Below, in pieces: positions 35,881 to 44,420 of a stretch of 64,000 nucleotides of DNA. Origin of the DNA: Halorussus halobius (lineage in GTDB: Archaea > Halobacteriota > Halobacteria > Halobacteriales > Haladaptataceae); contig NZ_ML219773.1 in the NCBI RefSeq assembly GCF_004765805.1, forward strand, positions 434,001 to 498,000, given 5' to 3'. The position numbers and the translations under genes are program-made. How positions within the stretch are numbered: position 1 is the first letter of the stretch; each line of letters starts with the position of its first letter. The notes beneath the pieces are model-generated. The model saw only the letters and a program-made list of their open reading frames with translations, was not told where the DNA came from and did no database searches.

Positions 35881-37005
35881 ATGCCACTGCGTCCCACCGA
35901 CACCGACGTTCTCGCTGACATCTCCACGTCGGTCGCGCTACAGAACTACGGATTTCTGTACGTCGACCGGGTCGGCGACGAGATTCGGTCGCAGTACGAG
36001 AGCACGGACACCGGACCCCTGAAGGCCAGTTCCCTGTCGAAACAGGACATCAAGAAGGCGCTGGACGACGTGGTTTCCGACGAGTACTCCGAACTCCAGC
36101 GACTCCGCTCGGGGGTGTACTACTACGACCCCTTCGGGACCGGCGACAACCGGGAGATAACGGGCGAACTCACCGCGCTGTTCCGCCAGCAGCTCGTGGT
36201 CACCAGCGAGAAGCTCCGGTCGCGCTTCGAGATCGCCATCGACGACATCGACTTCTTCACCGACGAACTCGAGGACCGGCGGCTGCTCAAGCGGGTGGCG
36301 GCGGGCGAGCGCGACTACTACACCATCGGCTCGCAGCTCAAGGAACAGGCCGGCGAGGCCGGCGTCGACGACCGACTCCACGAGAAGGCGACCTACGGGA
36401 AGCTCTCGCACGGCCAGCTCGAGAAGGTCATCAACGTCTCGGCTACCTCCGACGTCATCCGGTACCTGGAGGCCGAGGGGTTCGTCATCGACCTCGACGG
36501 CGAGTACCTCGTCCAGAGCGACGACGCCATCGCGGAGTTCGGCGCGTACCTCGCGGGCGAGATCGAGGACGACGTCGTCACCGAGTTCGAGCAGTCGGCC
36601 TACGTCCTGCCGGGCGACGAGTTCTCCCAGTTCGTCGAGAGCCAGGTCACCGACCGCTCGGACGTGCTCGCGCAGGCCCGCGAGGTCCGGAGCCAGATTC
36701 TCGACGCCGTCGAGGACTCGCTGTTCGAGCGGCTCGGACTCGAGGAAGACGCGCCGGTGGTTCGCCAGACCGACGAGTTCGAGTCGTACGTCGACCGACG
36801 GGCCGAGGAGATACAGCGCGAGGTCACCGGCAGCGACGAGCGCCTCGCCACCGAGGCGGACTTCCGCGACGTGGGCCACCCCATGATCGAGGACGTCCGG
36901 GTCGGGACCGCACAGCAGGCCAACGAGTACGCCCGGGACGCCATCCGCGAGCGGTTCGACGAGCTCGTCAGCCAGGAGTTCCGGGTCGAGCAGTCCGAAT
37001 CGTGA
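35881..37005 (+). CDS. Uncharacterised soluble protein, possibly tandem winged-helix
   Basis: The 374-residue acidic protein has no signal or membrane segment. Its central part (about 100-230) alternates short helices with beta-hairpins, for example IDFFTDELEDRRLLKRVAAG and VIRYLEAEGFVIDLDGEYLV, in the manner of repeated winged-helix domains. The C-terminal third is helical. I recognise no family. ATG 35881 is preferred over GTG 35869 because of the TATA spacing. It sits between the two paralogues, so a shared complex is likely. Confidence 0.7.
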   Translation: MPLRPTDTDVLADISTSVALQNYGFLYVDRVGDEIRSQYESTDTGPLKASSLSKQDIKKALDDVVSDEYSELQRLRSGVYYYDPFGTGDNREITGELTALFRQQLVVTSEKLRSRFEIAIDDIDFFTDELEDRRLLKRVAAGERDYYTIGSQLKEQAGEAGVDDRLHEKATYGKLSHGQLEKVINVSATSDVIRYLEAEGFVIDLDGEYLVQSDDAIAEFGAYLAGEIEDDVVTEFEQSAYVLPGDEFSQFVESQVTDRSDVLAQAREVRSQILDAVEDSLFERLGLEEDAPVVRQTDEFESYVDRRAEEIQREVTGSDERLATEADFRDVGHPMIEDVRVGTAQQANEYARDAIRERFDELVSQEFRVEQSES

Positions 37006-37046
37006 ACCGAACGACCGACCAGCGACACACCGAGTGAGTGCCACGC

Positions 37047-38084
37047 ATGCCACGCAAATACCGAAACTTCACGCCGACCGAGATGCAGGACGGAGAGTAC
37101 GTCGTCGCGGAGCCAGTCAACCAGACCGACGACGCGGTCCGACTCGAAGCGGGCTGGTTCGACACTGAGGACGACATCGAAGGCGAGTGGGAAGAGCCCG
37201 TCGGCGCGATAATCCGGAGCGACCTCACCGACGGGATGCAGCTGTCGGAGGGGACCGGCACCATCTCCCGCCGGCAGGCGGTCGAGAACCTCGCGACGGC
37301 CACCAACGACGGCGAGCAGATAGTCGCCAACGAGTCCGAGGCCGAGGCGCTGCTCGACTACTTCGCCGACAACGAGGTCCTCGAACTCGACGGCAACGAC
37401 GTCGTCCTGCTCAAGGACCCCAACGAGGTGTCGGGCGAGATGGTGCTCAACTGGGCGGCCGCGATGAGCGCCTGCGTCGACAAGATAGACGAGACCATGG
37501 AGCGATTCGAGCAGGCCAAAGAGAAGCTCCAGAAGCACATGGAGAGCGTCGACACCAACCCCCAGCGCGCCGAGGAACTCATGAAGGAGAAGGGTCAGGA
37601 GCTCATGGCGCTGGGGGACAGTTCGGGGTTCCCCGACCGGAGCGAACTCTCCGAGGAGCAACAGCAAAAGTACGACGTGCTCAAGGAGGACTTCGTCTAC
37701 TACAAGAAGCTCACCGAGGCCGAACAGGAGAACGTCTCGACCGCCCAGAAGGGCATCGACGAGATAAAGCGGATGATAGACAAGCTCGAAGGGGCCCGCA
37801 GCACCCTCGACCAGAAGCAGGGCGAGATCAGACAGCGGGCGCTCAAGGAGCGAGTGTTCCCCCAGAACGACGTCGACATCGCGATGAACATGGGCGAACT
37901 CGTCACCAGTCTCACCGGCGTCGGCAGCATCGAAGAGGAGGCCGAGGAGATGTCCGAGGACGACCTCGAGAACGCCGTCACGGACCTCATGAGCGACACC
38001 CAGAGCATCGAGTCGGCCGTCGACGACGTCGTCGCCGAGGAGGCCGACGAGGAGGAGGGACAGACCACCGACTTCGCGGTGTAG
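37047..38084 (+). CDS. Paralogue 2 of an uncharacterised protein, with long coiled coil
   Basis: The 345-residue protein is homologous over its first ~150 residues to the gene at 34818. After that it continues as a charged coiled coil (about 145-275: FEQAKEKLQKHMESV ... GIDEIKRMIDKLEGARSTLDQKQGEIRQRALKERV) and ends in an acidic tail. ATG 37047 is chosen because it aligns with the paralogue's start. A GTG three codons earlier is possible. The next gene begins one base after the stop. Confidence 0.72.
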   Translation: MPRKYRNFTPTEMQDGEYVVAEPVNQTDDAVRLEAGWFDTEDDIEGEWEEPVGAIIRSDLTDGMQLSEGTGTISRRQAVENLATATNDGEQIVANESEAEALLDYFADNEVLELDGNDVVLLKDPNEVSGEMVLNWAAAMSACVDKIDETMERFEQAKEKLQKHMESVDTNPQRAEELMKEKGQELMALGDSSGFPDRSELSEEQQQKYDVLKEDFVYYKKLTEAEQENVSTAQKGIDEIKRMIDKLEGARSTLDQKQGEIRQRALKERVFPQNDVDIAMNMGELVTSLTGVGSIEEEAEEMSEDDLENAVTDLMSDTQSIESAVDDVVAEEADEEEGQTTDFAV

Positions 38085-38085
38085 C

Positions 38086-38769
38086 ATGCAGGCCAAGTCG
38101 CTGCTCGGGAGCGCGCGGGTCATCGACAGGCGGCTCGAGGACCTGCTGGCGGCGAACCTGCTCTCGGAGGGGCCGGCGGCGTGGACCCACGCCACCGCCA
38201 TCCGGGACGCGCTCGGCGACGTGGCCGAACAGCTCCGCGCGAGCGTGCCCCTGCCGGCGGCCAGCGACGACCCGGCCCCGTCCGACGAGCGCTTCTTCGG
38301 GCTGCTCGACGCGGTCGCGGCCGACCCCGACCCGACGCCCGAGCGCGTCGCCGAGGCGCTGGCGGACGGGTCGCCGGCGGACGCGACCGCCGGCGACGAC
38401 GAGGACGGGCCGCTGGCTCGCCTCCGCGCGGACGCCAGAGTCGAACTCCGCGGGTCGCGGCTGGTGGTCCCGCTTGGCGACGACCCCACCGGGCGCAACT
38501 GGTGGGCGGTGCTGGAGTACCTGCGCGAGTCGGTCGCCGCCCTCGCAAGCAAGGCAAGCCGGGTCCGCAGCCGGATGGTCGTGACCAGCGCGGACGGCCT
38601 GCTGGTGACCGCGTGGGACTCCGTCACCCAGCGCCTCGACGTGCTCGCGGACGTCCTCGAGGAGATGACCGCGAACGGGCGGTACGCCGGCCGACAGGCC
38701 ACCGCCGCCGACGACGAATCGACCGAGTTCGTGGCGTGGACCGCCGACCAGTTCGGGAGCGAGGGGTGA
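38086..38769 (+). CDS. Uncharacterised soluble protein of the tubulin-like cluster
   Basis: The 227-residue acidic protein is mainly helical, with an N-terminal helix (QAKSLLGSARVIDRRLEDLL) and a C-terminal helical part (WWAVLEYLRESVAALASKAS ... LDVLADVLEEMTAN). No motif is recognisable. It starts one base after the preceding gene and 36 bases before the AAA ATPase, so it belongs to the same transcript. It could be an adaptor for that ATPase, but that is a guess from position. Confidence 0.65.
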   Translation: MQAKSLLGSARVIDRRLEDLLAANLLSEGPAAWTHATAIRDALGDVAEQLRASVPLPAASDDPAPSDERFFGLLDAVAADPDPTPERVAEALADGSPADATAGDDEDGPLARLRADARVELRGSRLVVPLGDDPTGRNWWAVLEYLRESVAALASKASRVRSRMVVTSADGLLVTAWDSVTQRLDVLADVLEEMTANGRYAGRQATAADDESTEFVAWTADQFGSEG

Positions 38770-38805
38770 CGGGCAACCGGAACCCATGAGAGCCAGACAC
38801 AAACG

Positions 38806-40572
38806 ATGAGCAAGACTAACCTACAACCGCTAACCAACGAGAGCCAGCCGACCTCGCACGTCAAGATCGGCGAGAGTCGCGTCGACGGGTCGAACGTGGT
38901 CCGACTCGAACACCGGGGAACGAGCGCGTTCTTCTACGCCAAGCCGGTCGAGGACTTCGTCGGGGGCATCGGCAACAAGGTCAAGTTCCACGACAACGTC
39001 GCCAAGCTGTTCGGCGGCATCGACTTCTCGTCGCCGTTCTACGTCGACACGCAGGTCAGCAAGCGCGACGTCGAGACCTGCCGGAGCGTCGAACTCCACG
39101 TCCGGGGCGCGCCCGAGGCGAAGATAGAGTCGTTCATGCGCGACAGCGAGTACCTCGTCCACAGCATCGAGGAGGTCATCAGCAACGGCGACGACCTCGT
39201 CCCGGTCGAGGTGTACTCGATGGAGCCGTCGGGCTATCGCACGCTCCGGGTCACGCCCGAGACCGACATCGAGTTCGTCTCCCGGACCGACGTCGAGGAC
39301 CGCTCGCCCGCCAATCCCGGCGGCTCGGGCGGTCGCGGCGGCGAGGGCGACGGACAGGGCGGCGGGGGCGGCGGCGGCGAGGACGACGTCGACATCGACG
39401 TGACGCCCAAGAAGCCGACCAAGAGCTTCGAGGAGGACGTCGCCGGGCTCGACACCGTCAAGCGGACCGCCCGGACCATGCTGGCGATGTTCGACCCCGA
39501 CAAGCAGAGCGAGGTCAAAGAGCGGTACGGCGAGGAGTTCGCCTCCCGGGGCGGGAGCATGATGCTGTACGGGCCGCCGGGGTGTGGCAAGACGCTGGTC
39601 TCGGAGGCCATCGCCCACGAGGCCAAAGAGGAGACCGACATCGAGGCCGAGTACGGCGACGTGAAGTTCCTCTCGGTCAAGGGCGGGGACGTGATGTCCC
39701 GGTATCCCGGCGAGTCCGAGCGCCGCATCGAGGCCGTCTTCGACCAGGCCCACCGGACCGCCCAGGACGGGTTCGCGGTGCTGTTTTTCGACGAGGTCGA
39801 GACCCTCATCCCCGACCGGAGCGACGACGACCTCCAGCGCCACGAGCGGTCGCTCACCAACGCCTTCCTCCAGGAGATGAACGACGTCGAGGACAACCTG
39901 CTGGTCATCGGGGCGACCAACATGCCCTTTACCATCGACCCGGCCGCGACCCGACGCTTCCCCATCCAGCAGTTCATCCCCCAGCCCGACGCCGAGGTGA
40001 TGGCCCAGGTCTGGGAGGTCAACCTCAAGCACCTGCCCAACGCCGACGAGATAGATTTCCACCGACTCGGCGAGGCGTCGGTGGGCTACACGCCGGCCGA
40101 GATCGCCGACCGCGTGCTGGGCAGCGACCTCCAGCGCGAGTTCGTCGAGAGCGTGGTCAAGCCCGACCGGGACCCCATCGAGCCCGACACGGAGTTCCTG
40201 CTGGACTGGCTGAACGACACCGAGCCCAAGACCGTCCGCCAGTACGTCTCCAGCGTGCGCGAACAGCTCGACGACCTCGAAGGCTACCCCAAGATGAAAG
40301 AGTACGTCGAGGAGCAGGCCGAGGAACACGGCATCTCGCTGGGCATGGGCGGCGGCGGGCTCGGCGACCTGCTCTCGTCGGCCGCCGGCGACGGCGACGA
40401 TGACACCGATGGCGGGGACGGCGATACCGTCGACGTCGGGGACGGCGATGCCGGCCCGGCCGGCGACGCCGCGAGCGGTGACGAGAGCGCGCCCAACGAC
40501 GCCGACGACGGGCGGGCCGGCCAGAGCGCGCTCCCGGGCGGTCCATCCGAGAGCGGGGGTGTCGACCCGTGA
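38806..40572 (+). CDS. AAA+ ATPase, single Cdc48/Vps4-like domain
   Basis: The 588-residue protein has an unfamiliar N-terminal domain (about 1-165), a Gly-rich linker (about 172-192), and one classical AAA domain: GPPGCGKT Walker A (256-263), Walker B VLFFDEVE (Asp 329, Glu 330), pore-loop region MSRYPGESERRIEAVF, sensor VIGATNMP and arginine-finger region ATRRFP. A helical lid and an acidic disordered tail (about 525-588) follow. Single-domain AAA proteins of this clade remodel or unfold protein assemblies; Vps4 acts on ESCRT filaments. Here the natural target would be the tubulin-like or membrane proteins of the same locus. The stop overlaps the next GTG by four bases. Confidence 0.88.
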   Translation: MSKTNLQPLTNESQPTSHVKIGESRVDGSNVVRLEHRGTSAFFYAKPVEDFVGGIGNKVKFHDNVAKLFGGIDFSSPFYVDTQVSKRDVETCRSVELHVRGAPEAKIESFMRDSEYLVHSIEEVISNGDDLVPVEVYSMEPSGYRTLRVTPETDIEFVSRTDVEDRSPANPGGSGGRGGEGDGQGGGGGGGEDDVDIDVTPKKPTKSFEEDVAGLDTVKRTARTMLAMFDPDKQSEVKERYGEEFASRGGSMMLYGPPGCGKTLVSEAIAHEAKEETDIEAEYGDVKFLSVKGGDVMSRYPGESERRIEAVFDQAHRTAQDGFAVLFFDEVETLIPDRSDDDLQRHERSLTNAFLQEMNDVEDNLLVIGATNMPFTIDPAATRRFPIQQFIPQPDAEVMAQVWEVNLKHLPNADEIDFHRLGEASVGYTPAEIADRVLGSDLQREFVESVVKPDRDPIEPDTEFLLDWLNDTEPKTVRQYVSSVREQLDDLEGYPKMKEYVEEQAEEHGISLGMGGGGLGDLLSSAAGDGDDDTDGGDGDTVDVGDGDAGPAGDAASGDESAPNDADDGRAGQSALPGGPSESGGVDP

Positions 40573-43500
40573 GCGACCCCGGCCCCGCCGGCGAGTACGC
40601 GCCGACCGAGTCGTTCGAGTCCGGCCCGGTCACCGCGAAGGCGGCCGACGACGAGCGGGTCGTCCTCGGCACCGAGGTCGGCACGGTCGAGATCGTCGAG
40701 GCCGACGGCCGCACCACGGTCGAGTTCGACGCCCCCGTCGACGACCTCGCGGTCGGCAAGCGGGTGTACGCGCTGGCCGACGGCGCGGTAACGGCGCTCT
40801 CGACCGCCGGCACGCGGGTCTGGTCGGTCGAACTCCCCGCGGCGCGCGAGCTCGCGGCCCTGCCCGAGGCCGACGTGTTGGGCGTCGTCACCGCCGACGA
40901 CGAACTGGTCGGCTTCGACGGCGAGACCGGCGGCGAGGAGTTCCGCGTCGACCGCCCGCACGCCGACGTGACCGACGACCCGGGGTTCTTCGGGACCGAC
41001 GGCGCGTTCGTGCTGGTGGCGTGGTCGTTCCTCGCGGTCCGAAACCTCGACGGGAGCGAGCGCTTCGACGAGAACCTCGACGGCGCGATAGAGTCGGCCG
41101 GCATCGTCGACGACACCGTCGTCGCGTCGCTCAAGGACGAGCGCGTGGTCGGCGTGAACGCCATGACGGGCGAGCGTCAGTGGGAGCGCGAACTCGCGGT
41201 CACCGACCTGCCCGACCGGGGCGACGAGGCGCTACTGTTCACGGCCGACGGCCAACTGGTGTCGCTCGCGCCCGACGGCAGCTACGACACGGTGGCCGAC
41301 CTGCCCAGCGGCGACGTCTACCCCACCAGCGACGGCGGGCTGTTCTGCGCGGTCAGCGACGGCACGGTCGCGGTGTACTGCGCGACCGGTGACCCGACCG
41401 AGGCGCTTTCGGTGTCGGTCGACGAGGACCTCGTGCCCGGCGGGACCGACGCCGTGGAACTGGCCGTCGAGAACGCTGGCGAGCGCCCGGTCGCGGCCAC
41501 GCTCGGCGTCGAGGGCGAGGGGGTCGCGCTCCGGGCCGACGACTGGGCGGTCGACCTCGCGCCAGGCGAGTCGGCCACCCGCTCGCTGGGCGTCGAGTCG
41601 GTGTCGGCCGGCGACACCGCCGCCATCGCGGTCACGGCCGGCGGCGACCATCTGGCGTCGCTGTCGCTCCCGGTGGTCGACGCGCCGGGCGGCGCGCTCG
41701 ACGCCGACGCCGAACTCGACGCGGTCCTCGACGGGGCGGCCTCGCTGACGGTCGTCGTCGAGAACGCGGGCGACGCGCCCGCGACCGACGTGTCGGTCTC
41801 GCCCGGCGACGCCGGCGTCGGCAGGCTGGTCCCCGGCGAGACCGCGACGGTCGCGGTCGAGACGCCGTTCGACGCGGGCTCGGACGTTCCGGTTTCGGTC
41901 AGGGCCGCCGACGCCCGGGCCGACGCCGACGTCCCGCTGCCGGCCCCGGTCTGTGACCTCTCGGTCGAGGCGACCGACGACGGCTTCGTGGACGTGGTCG
42001 TCGAGAACCCGACCGACGCGACGCTGGCCGACGACCTCGCGGTCGACGGCGACCCGTTCGACGCGCCGGTCGAGCGCCGGGTCGAACTCGGGCCGGGCGG
42101 CCGGTTCGTCCTCGCGCTCAGGCCCGACCGGCGGCCGAGCGAGGCCGACGTGGACGTCGGGCTCGCGGGGCTGGGAGTCGGCGAGACCGTCCGGCTCGAC
42201 GGGCTGGCCGCGCGCGGTCGGCGCGACCCCCAGCGGCGCGACTCCCGGCGGCGAGACCCCGACCGCCGCGAGCGCGGTCGGGAGCCGCGGCCCGAGGGTC
42301 GCCGCGACGCCGGCCGACGGGACGACGCCCGACCTAGACGGGACGAGGACGCCGACTACCGCCCCAGGCGAGACGATTCCCGCCGTGACGAGCGCCGCCC
42401 CCGTGACGAGCGTCCGCCCCGACGCGATTCCGGCCGCCGCGACGCCGCCCGTCGCGGGGACGGCCGGGCCGACCGCCCGCCCCGAGACGGGGCGGAGCCG
42501 CCACGCGAGGAGCCCGCCCCGCCCCGCCGCGACCGCGACGACCCGCCCCGGCGAGGGCGAAACGACCCGCCCCGCCGCGACCGCGAGGGCGATGGTCGAC
42601 GCGACGCCGGGGCGCGACGACCCGACGAGGACTCGACCGGGCGCGCGTCGACCGAGCCGTCCGCCCGGCGCGACCCCGAGGACTCGACCGCCCGAGCCGA
42701 CGACGGTACCGGTTCGGCGGGCGCTGGCGCGGGGGCCGTCGGCGGAACTGCCGGCGGGGGCGACGCCGAGAGCGGTTCGGCCGACGCTGCGCTCGGGGGT
42801 GCGACCCGCGGTTCGGGGTCGTCGTCCGCGTCGGCCCACCCGTCGGGCGGTTCGGGGTCGTCGTCCGGCGCACGCCTCTCGGCCGACCGGACGCTGGAGG
42901 ACGACAGCCCCGAGCGCACGCAGGGGGTCCGCGAGCGCGTCACGGTGACCAACGAGAGCGAGGCGGTCGCCGAGGACGTGGCGGTGTCGTTCCCCGACGG
43001 GGCGGCCCCGCTGGGCGACCTCGCGCCCGACGAGTCGGCCACGGTCGAGCGCCACCACGCGTTCGCCGACACCGGGACGGTCGAGCTCCCGGCCGGGACG
43101 GTCGCGGTTGCCGACGCCGCGGAGGTCCGGCTCGACGAGCGCCGCCTGACGGTCTCGCCGGCCGAGTTCGCGGTCGACGCCGCGGTCGAGGGCGACGACG
43201 ACGGCCACCGGGTCCGCCTCGAACTCGCGAACCACCGGGACGCGGCGCTCGTCGTCGACCGCATCGGCGTGCGCGAGGTCGGCGTCTGGGACACCGACCT
43301 CCGGGTGCCGGCCGGTGAGACGGTCGAGTGGACCCGTCGGGTCGCCGCCCCGGACGTCGCCGCGGACGCGGTGGAGGCGGCCGTCGAGTACGCCTTCGAG
43401 GACCGCGACCCCGGCCAGTGGGGCACCCTCGCGCGGATTCCGGACGCCGACGAGGCCGACCCCGACGGACCCGACGCGCTCTCGGTCGAGGTCGGGGAGG

Positions 43501-43877
43501 AGACCCGGGTTTCGGGCGGCTACGGTAGCGTCGTCCTCGTGGTCGAGAACGCCGCCAGTTCGCCCGTCGAGGACGTCGCGGTCGAGGCCGGCGGCGAGGA
43601 CGTGAGCGAGTTGATGTACGGCGGCGGCGAGTCCGGCCTCGAACTGGCCCCCGGCGAGACGGTCACCCACTTCGTGGACGTCGAGACCGAGGGCGACGCG
43701 ACCGTCCCGGTGACGCTCTCGGTGGGCGACGAGTCCGACGAACTCACGCTCTCCGGCCCGGCCCCGGCCGACGAGGCCGACTGGTCGGCCGGCGCGCTGG
43801 CCGCGTGGCAGGTCGAGCGCGAGGGCGAGACCGGCGGGGACGACGCGCGCGTCGCGTCGGCGTTCGAGCCGGTCTGA
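40569..43877 (+). CDS. Large beta-propeller/Ig-like repeat protein with Arg/Asp-rich linker
   Basis: The 1102-residue protein starts at GTG 40569 inside the ATPase stop. Residues 1-280 form PQQ/WD-like propeller blades (VVLGTEVGTVEIVEADG, GVNAMTGERQWEREL). About 280-550 are CARDB-like Ig repeats (VELAVENAGERPVAATLGVEG). About 551-710 is an extreme low-complexity stretch of RRD, DRR and RRDS-type repeats, then a Ser/Gly/Ala region. More Ig-like repeats follow to the end. No signal peptide or membrane segment is visible, so it looks cytosolic. The basic linker is unusual in an acidic proteome and may bind nucleic acid or acidic filaments. Confidence 0.75.
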   Translation: MSDPGPAGEYAPTESFESGPVTAKAADDERVVLGTEVGTVEIVEADGRTTVEFDAPVDDLAVGKRVYALADGAVTALSTAGTRVWSVELPAARELAALPEADVLGVVTADDELVGFDGETGGEEFRVDRPHADVTDDPGFFGTDGAFVLVAWSFLAVRNLDGSERFDENLDGAIESAGIVDDTVVASLKDERVVGVNAMTGERQWERELAVTDLPDRGDEALLFTADGQLVSLAPDGSYDTVADLPSGDVYPTSDGGLFCAVSDGTVAVYCATGDPTEALSVSVDEDLVPGGTDAVELAVENAGERPVAATLGVEGEGVALRADDWAVDLAPGESATRSLGVESVSAGDTAAIAVTAGGDHLASLSLPVVDAPGGALDADAELDAVLDGAASLTVVVENAGDAPATDVSVSPGDAGVGRLVPGETATVAVETPFDAGSDVPVSVRAADARADADVPLPAPVCDLSVEATDDGFVDVVVENPTDATLADDLAVDGDPFDAPVERRVELGPGGRFVLALRPDRRPSEADVDVGLAGLGVGETVRLDGLAARGRRDPQRRDSRRRDPDRRERGREPRPEGRRDAGRRDDARPRRDEDADYRPRRDDSRRDERRPRDERPPRRDSGRRDAARRGDGRADRPPRDGAEPPREEPAPPRRDRDDPPRRGRNDPPRRDREGDGRRDAGARRPDEDSTGRASTEPSARRDPEDSTARADDGTGSAGAGAGAVGGTAGGGDAESGSADAALGGATRGSGSSSASAHPSGGSGSSSGARLSADRTLEDDSPERTQGVRERVTVTNESEAVAEDVAVSFPDGAAPLGDLAPDESATVERHHAFADTGTVELPAGTVAVADAAEVRLDERRLTVSPAEFAVDAAVEGDDDGHRVRLELANHRDAALVVDRIGVREVGVWDTDLRVPAGETVEWTRRVAAPDVAADAVEAAVEYAFEDRDPGQWGTLARIPDADEADPDGPDALSVEVGEETRVSGGYGSVVLVVENAASSPVEDVAVEAGGEDVSELMYGGGESGLELAPGETVTHFVDVETEGDATVPVTLSVGDESDELTLSGPAPADEADWSAGALAAWQVEREGETGGDDARVASAFEPV

Positions 43878-43969
43878 ACGTCGATTCGGGGTCCCGATTC
43901 TGCTTCGGTCGACTTCTCGCGGCGAGTGGCGGCGAGCGTCGTGGCTCGTGTTAGCGACGTGTGTGGGTT

Positions 43970-44345
43970 CGCGGTGGCGGCGTGTGGGCTCGCGGTGGCG
44001 GCGTGTGGGTTCGCGGTGGCGGTGCGGTTGCGGTAGACTCCTAGGCCTCGGCAATAACTAGCTCGACGTCACAGAACCAGGAGTCGTTGCCGCTACTCCG
44101 GAGAGCCCACCTCACAGAATCAGGAGTCTTGCCGCCACTCCGGGGCGAGCCCACCTCACAGAACCCGGAGGTGACTGCGGCGAGCAGCTAGCTATCGCCG
44201 AGGCATATGAGTAACCGCACCGCAACCGCACGCACCGCGACCGCTCCGCACCGCGGCCGCCCCACGCAGCACTGCAGATCGCATCACGCCCCGCACCGCG
44301 ACTGCCCCACGCAGCACTGCAGATTGCACCGCGACCGCACCTCGA
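43970..44345. repeat. Dispersed palindromic intergenic element, copy E
   Basis: This occupies the 543-base gap where the two halves of the tubulin-like cluster converge. The left arm has three GTGTGGG(T/C)TCGCGGTGGCG units and core CTCCTAGGCCTCGGCAATAA plus CTAGCT (44030-44063). The loop holds 2.5 tandem copies of a ~44-base unit starting CACAGAA(C/T)C(A/C)(A/G)GAGTC (44067-44180). The right arm has AGCTAGCTATCGCCGAGGCA then TATGAGTAACCGC (about 44187-44216). Read on the other strand this is nearly identical to the left core of copy A. ACCGC-rich units follow, with a duplicated CCCCACGCAGCACTGCAGAT. Confidence 0.7.
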
Positions 44346-44420
44346 AGTCAGGCCCTCGCGGAACTCGATGGTCTCCGAAAGTCGTCGTCCCGAAACCCGC
44401 ACCGAAAGAAGCGACCCGTC

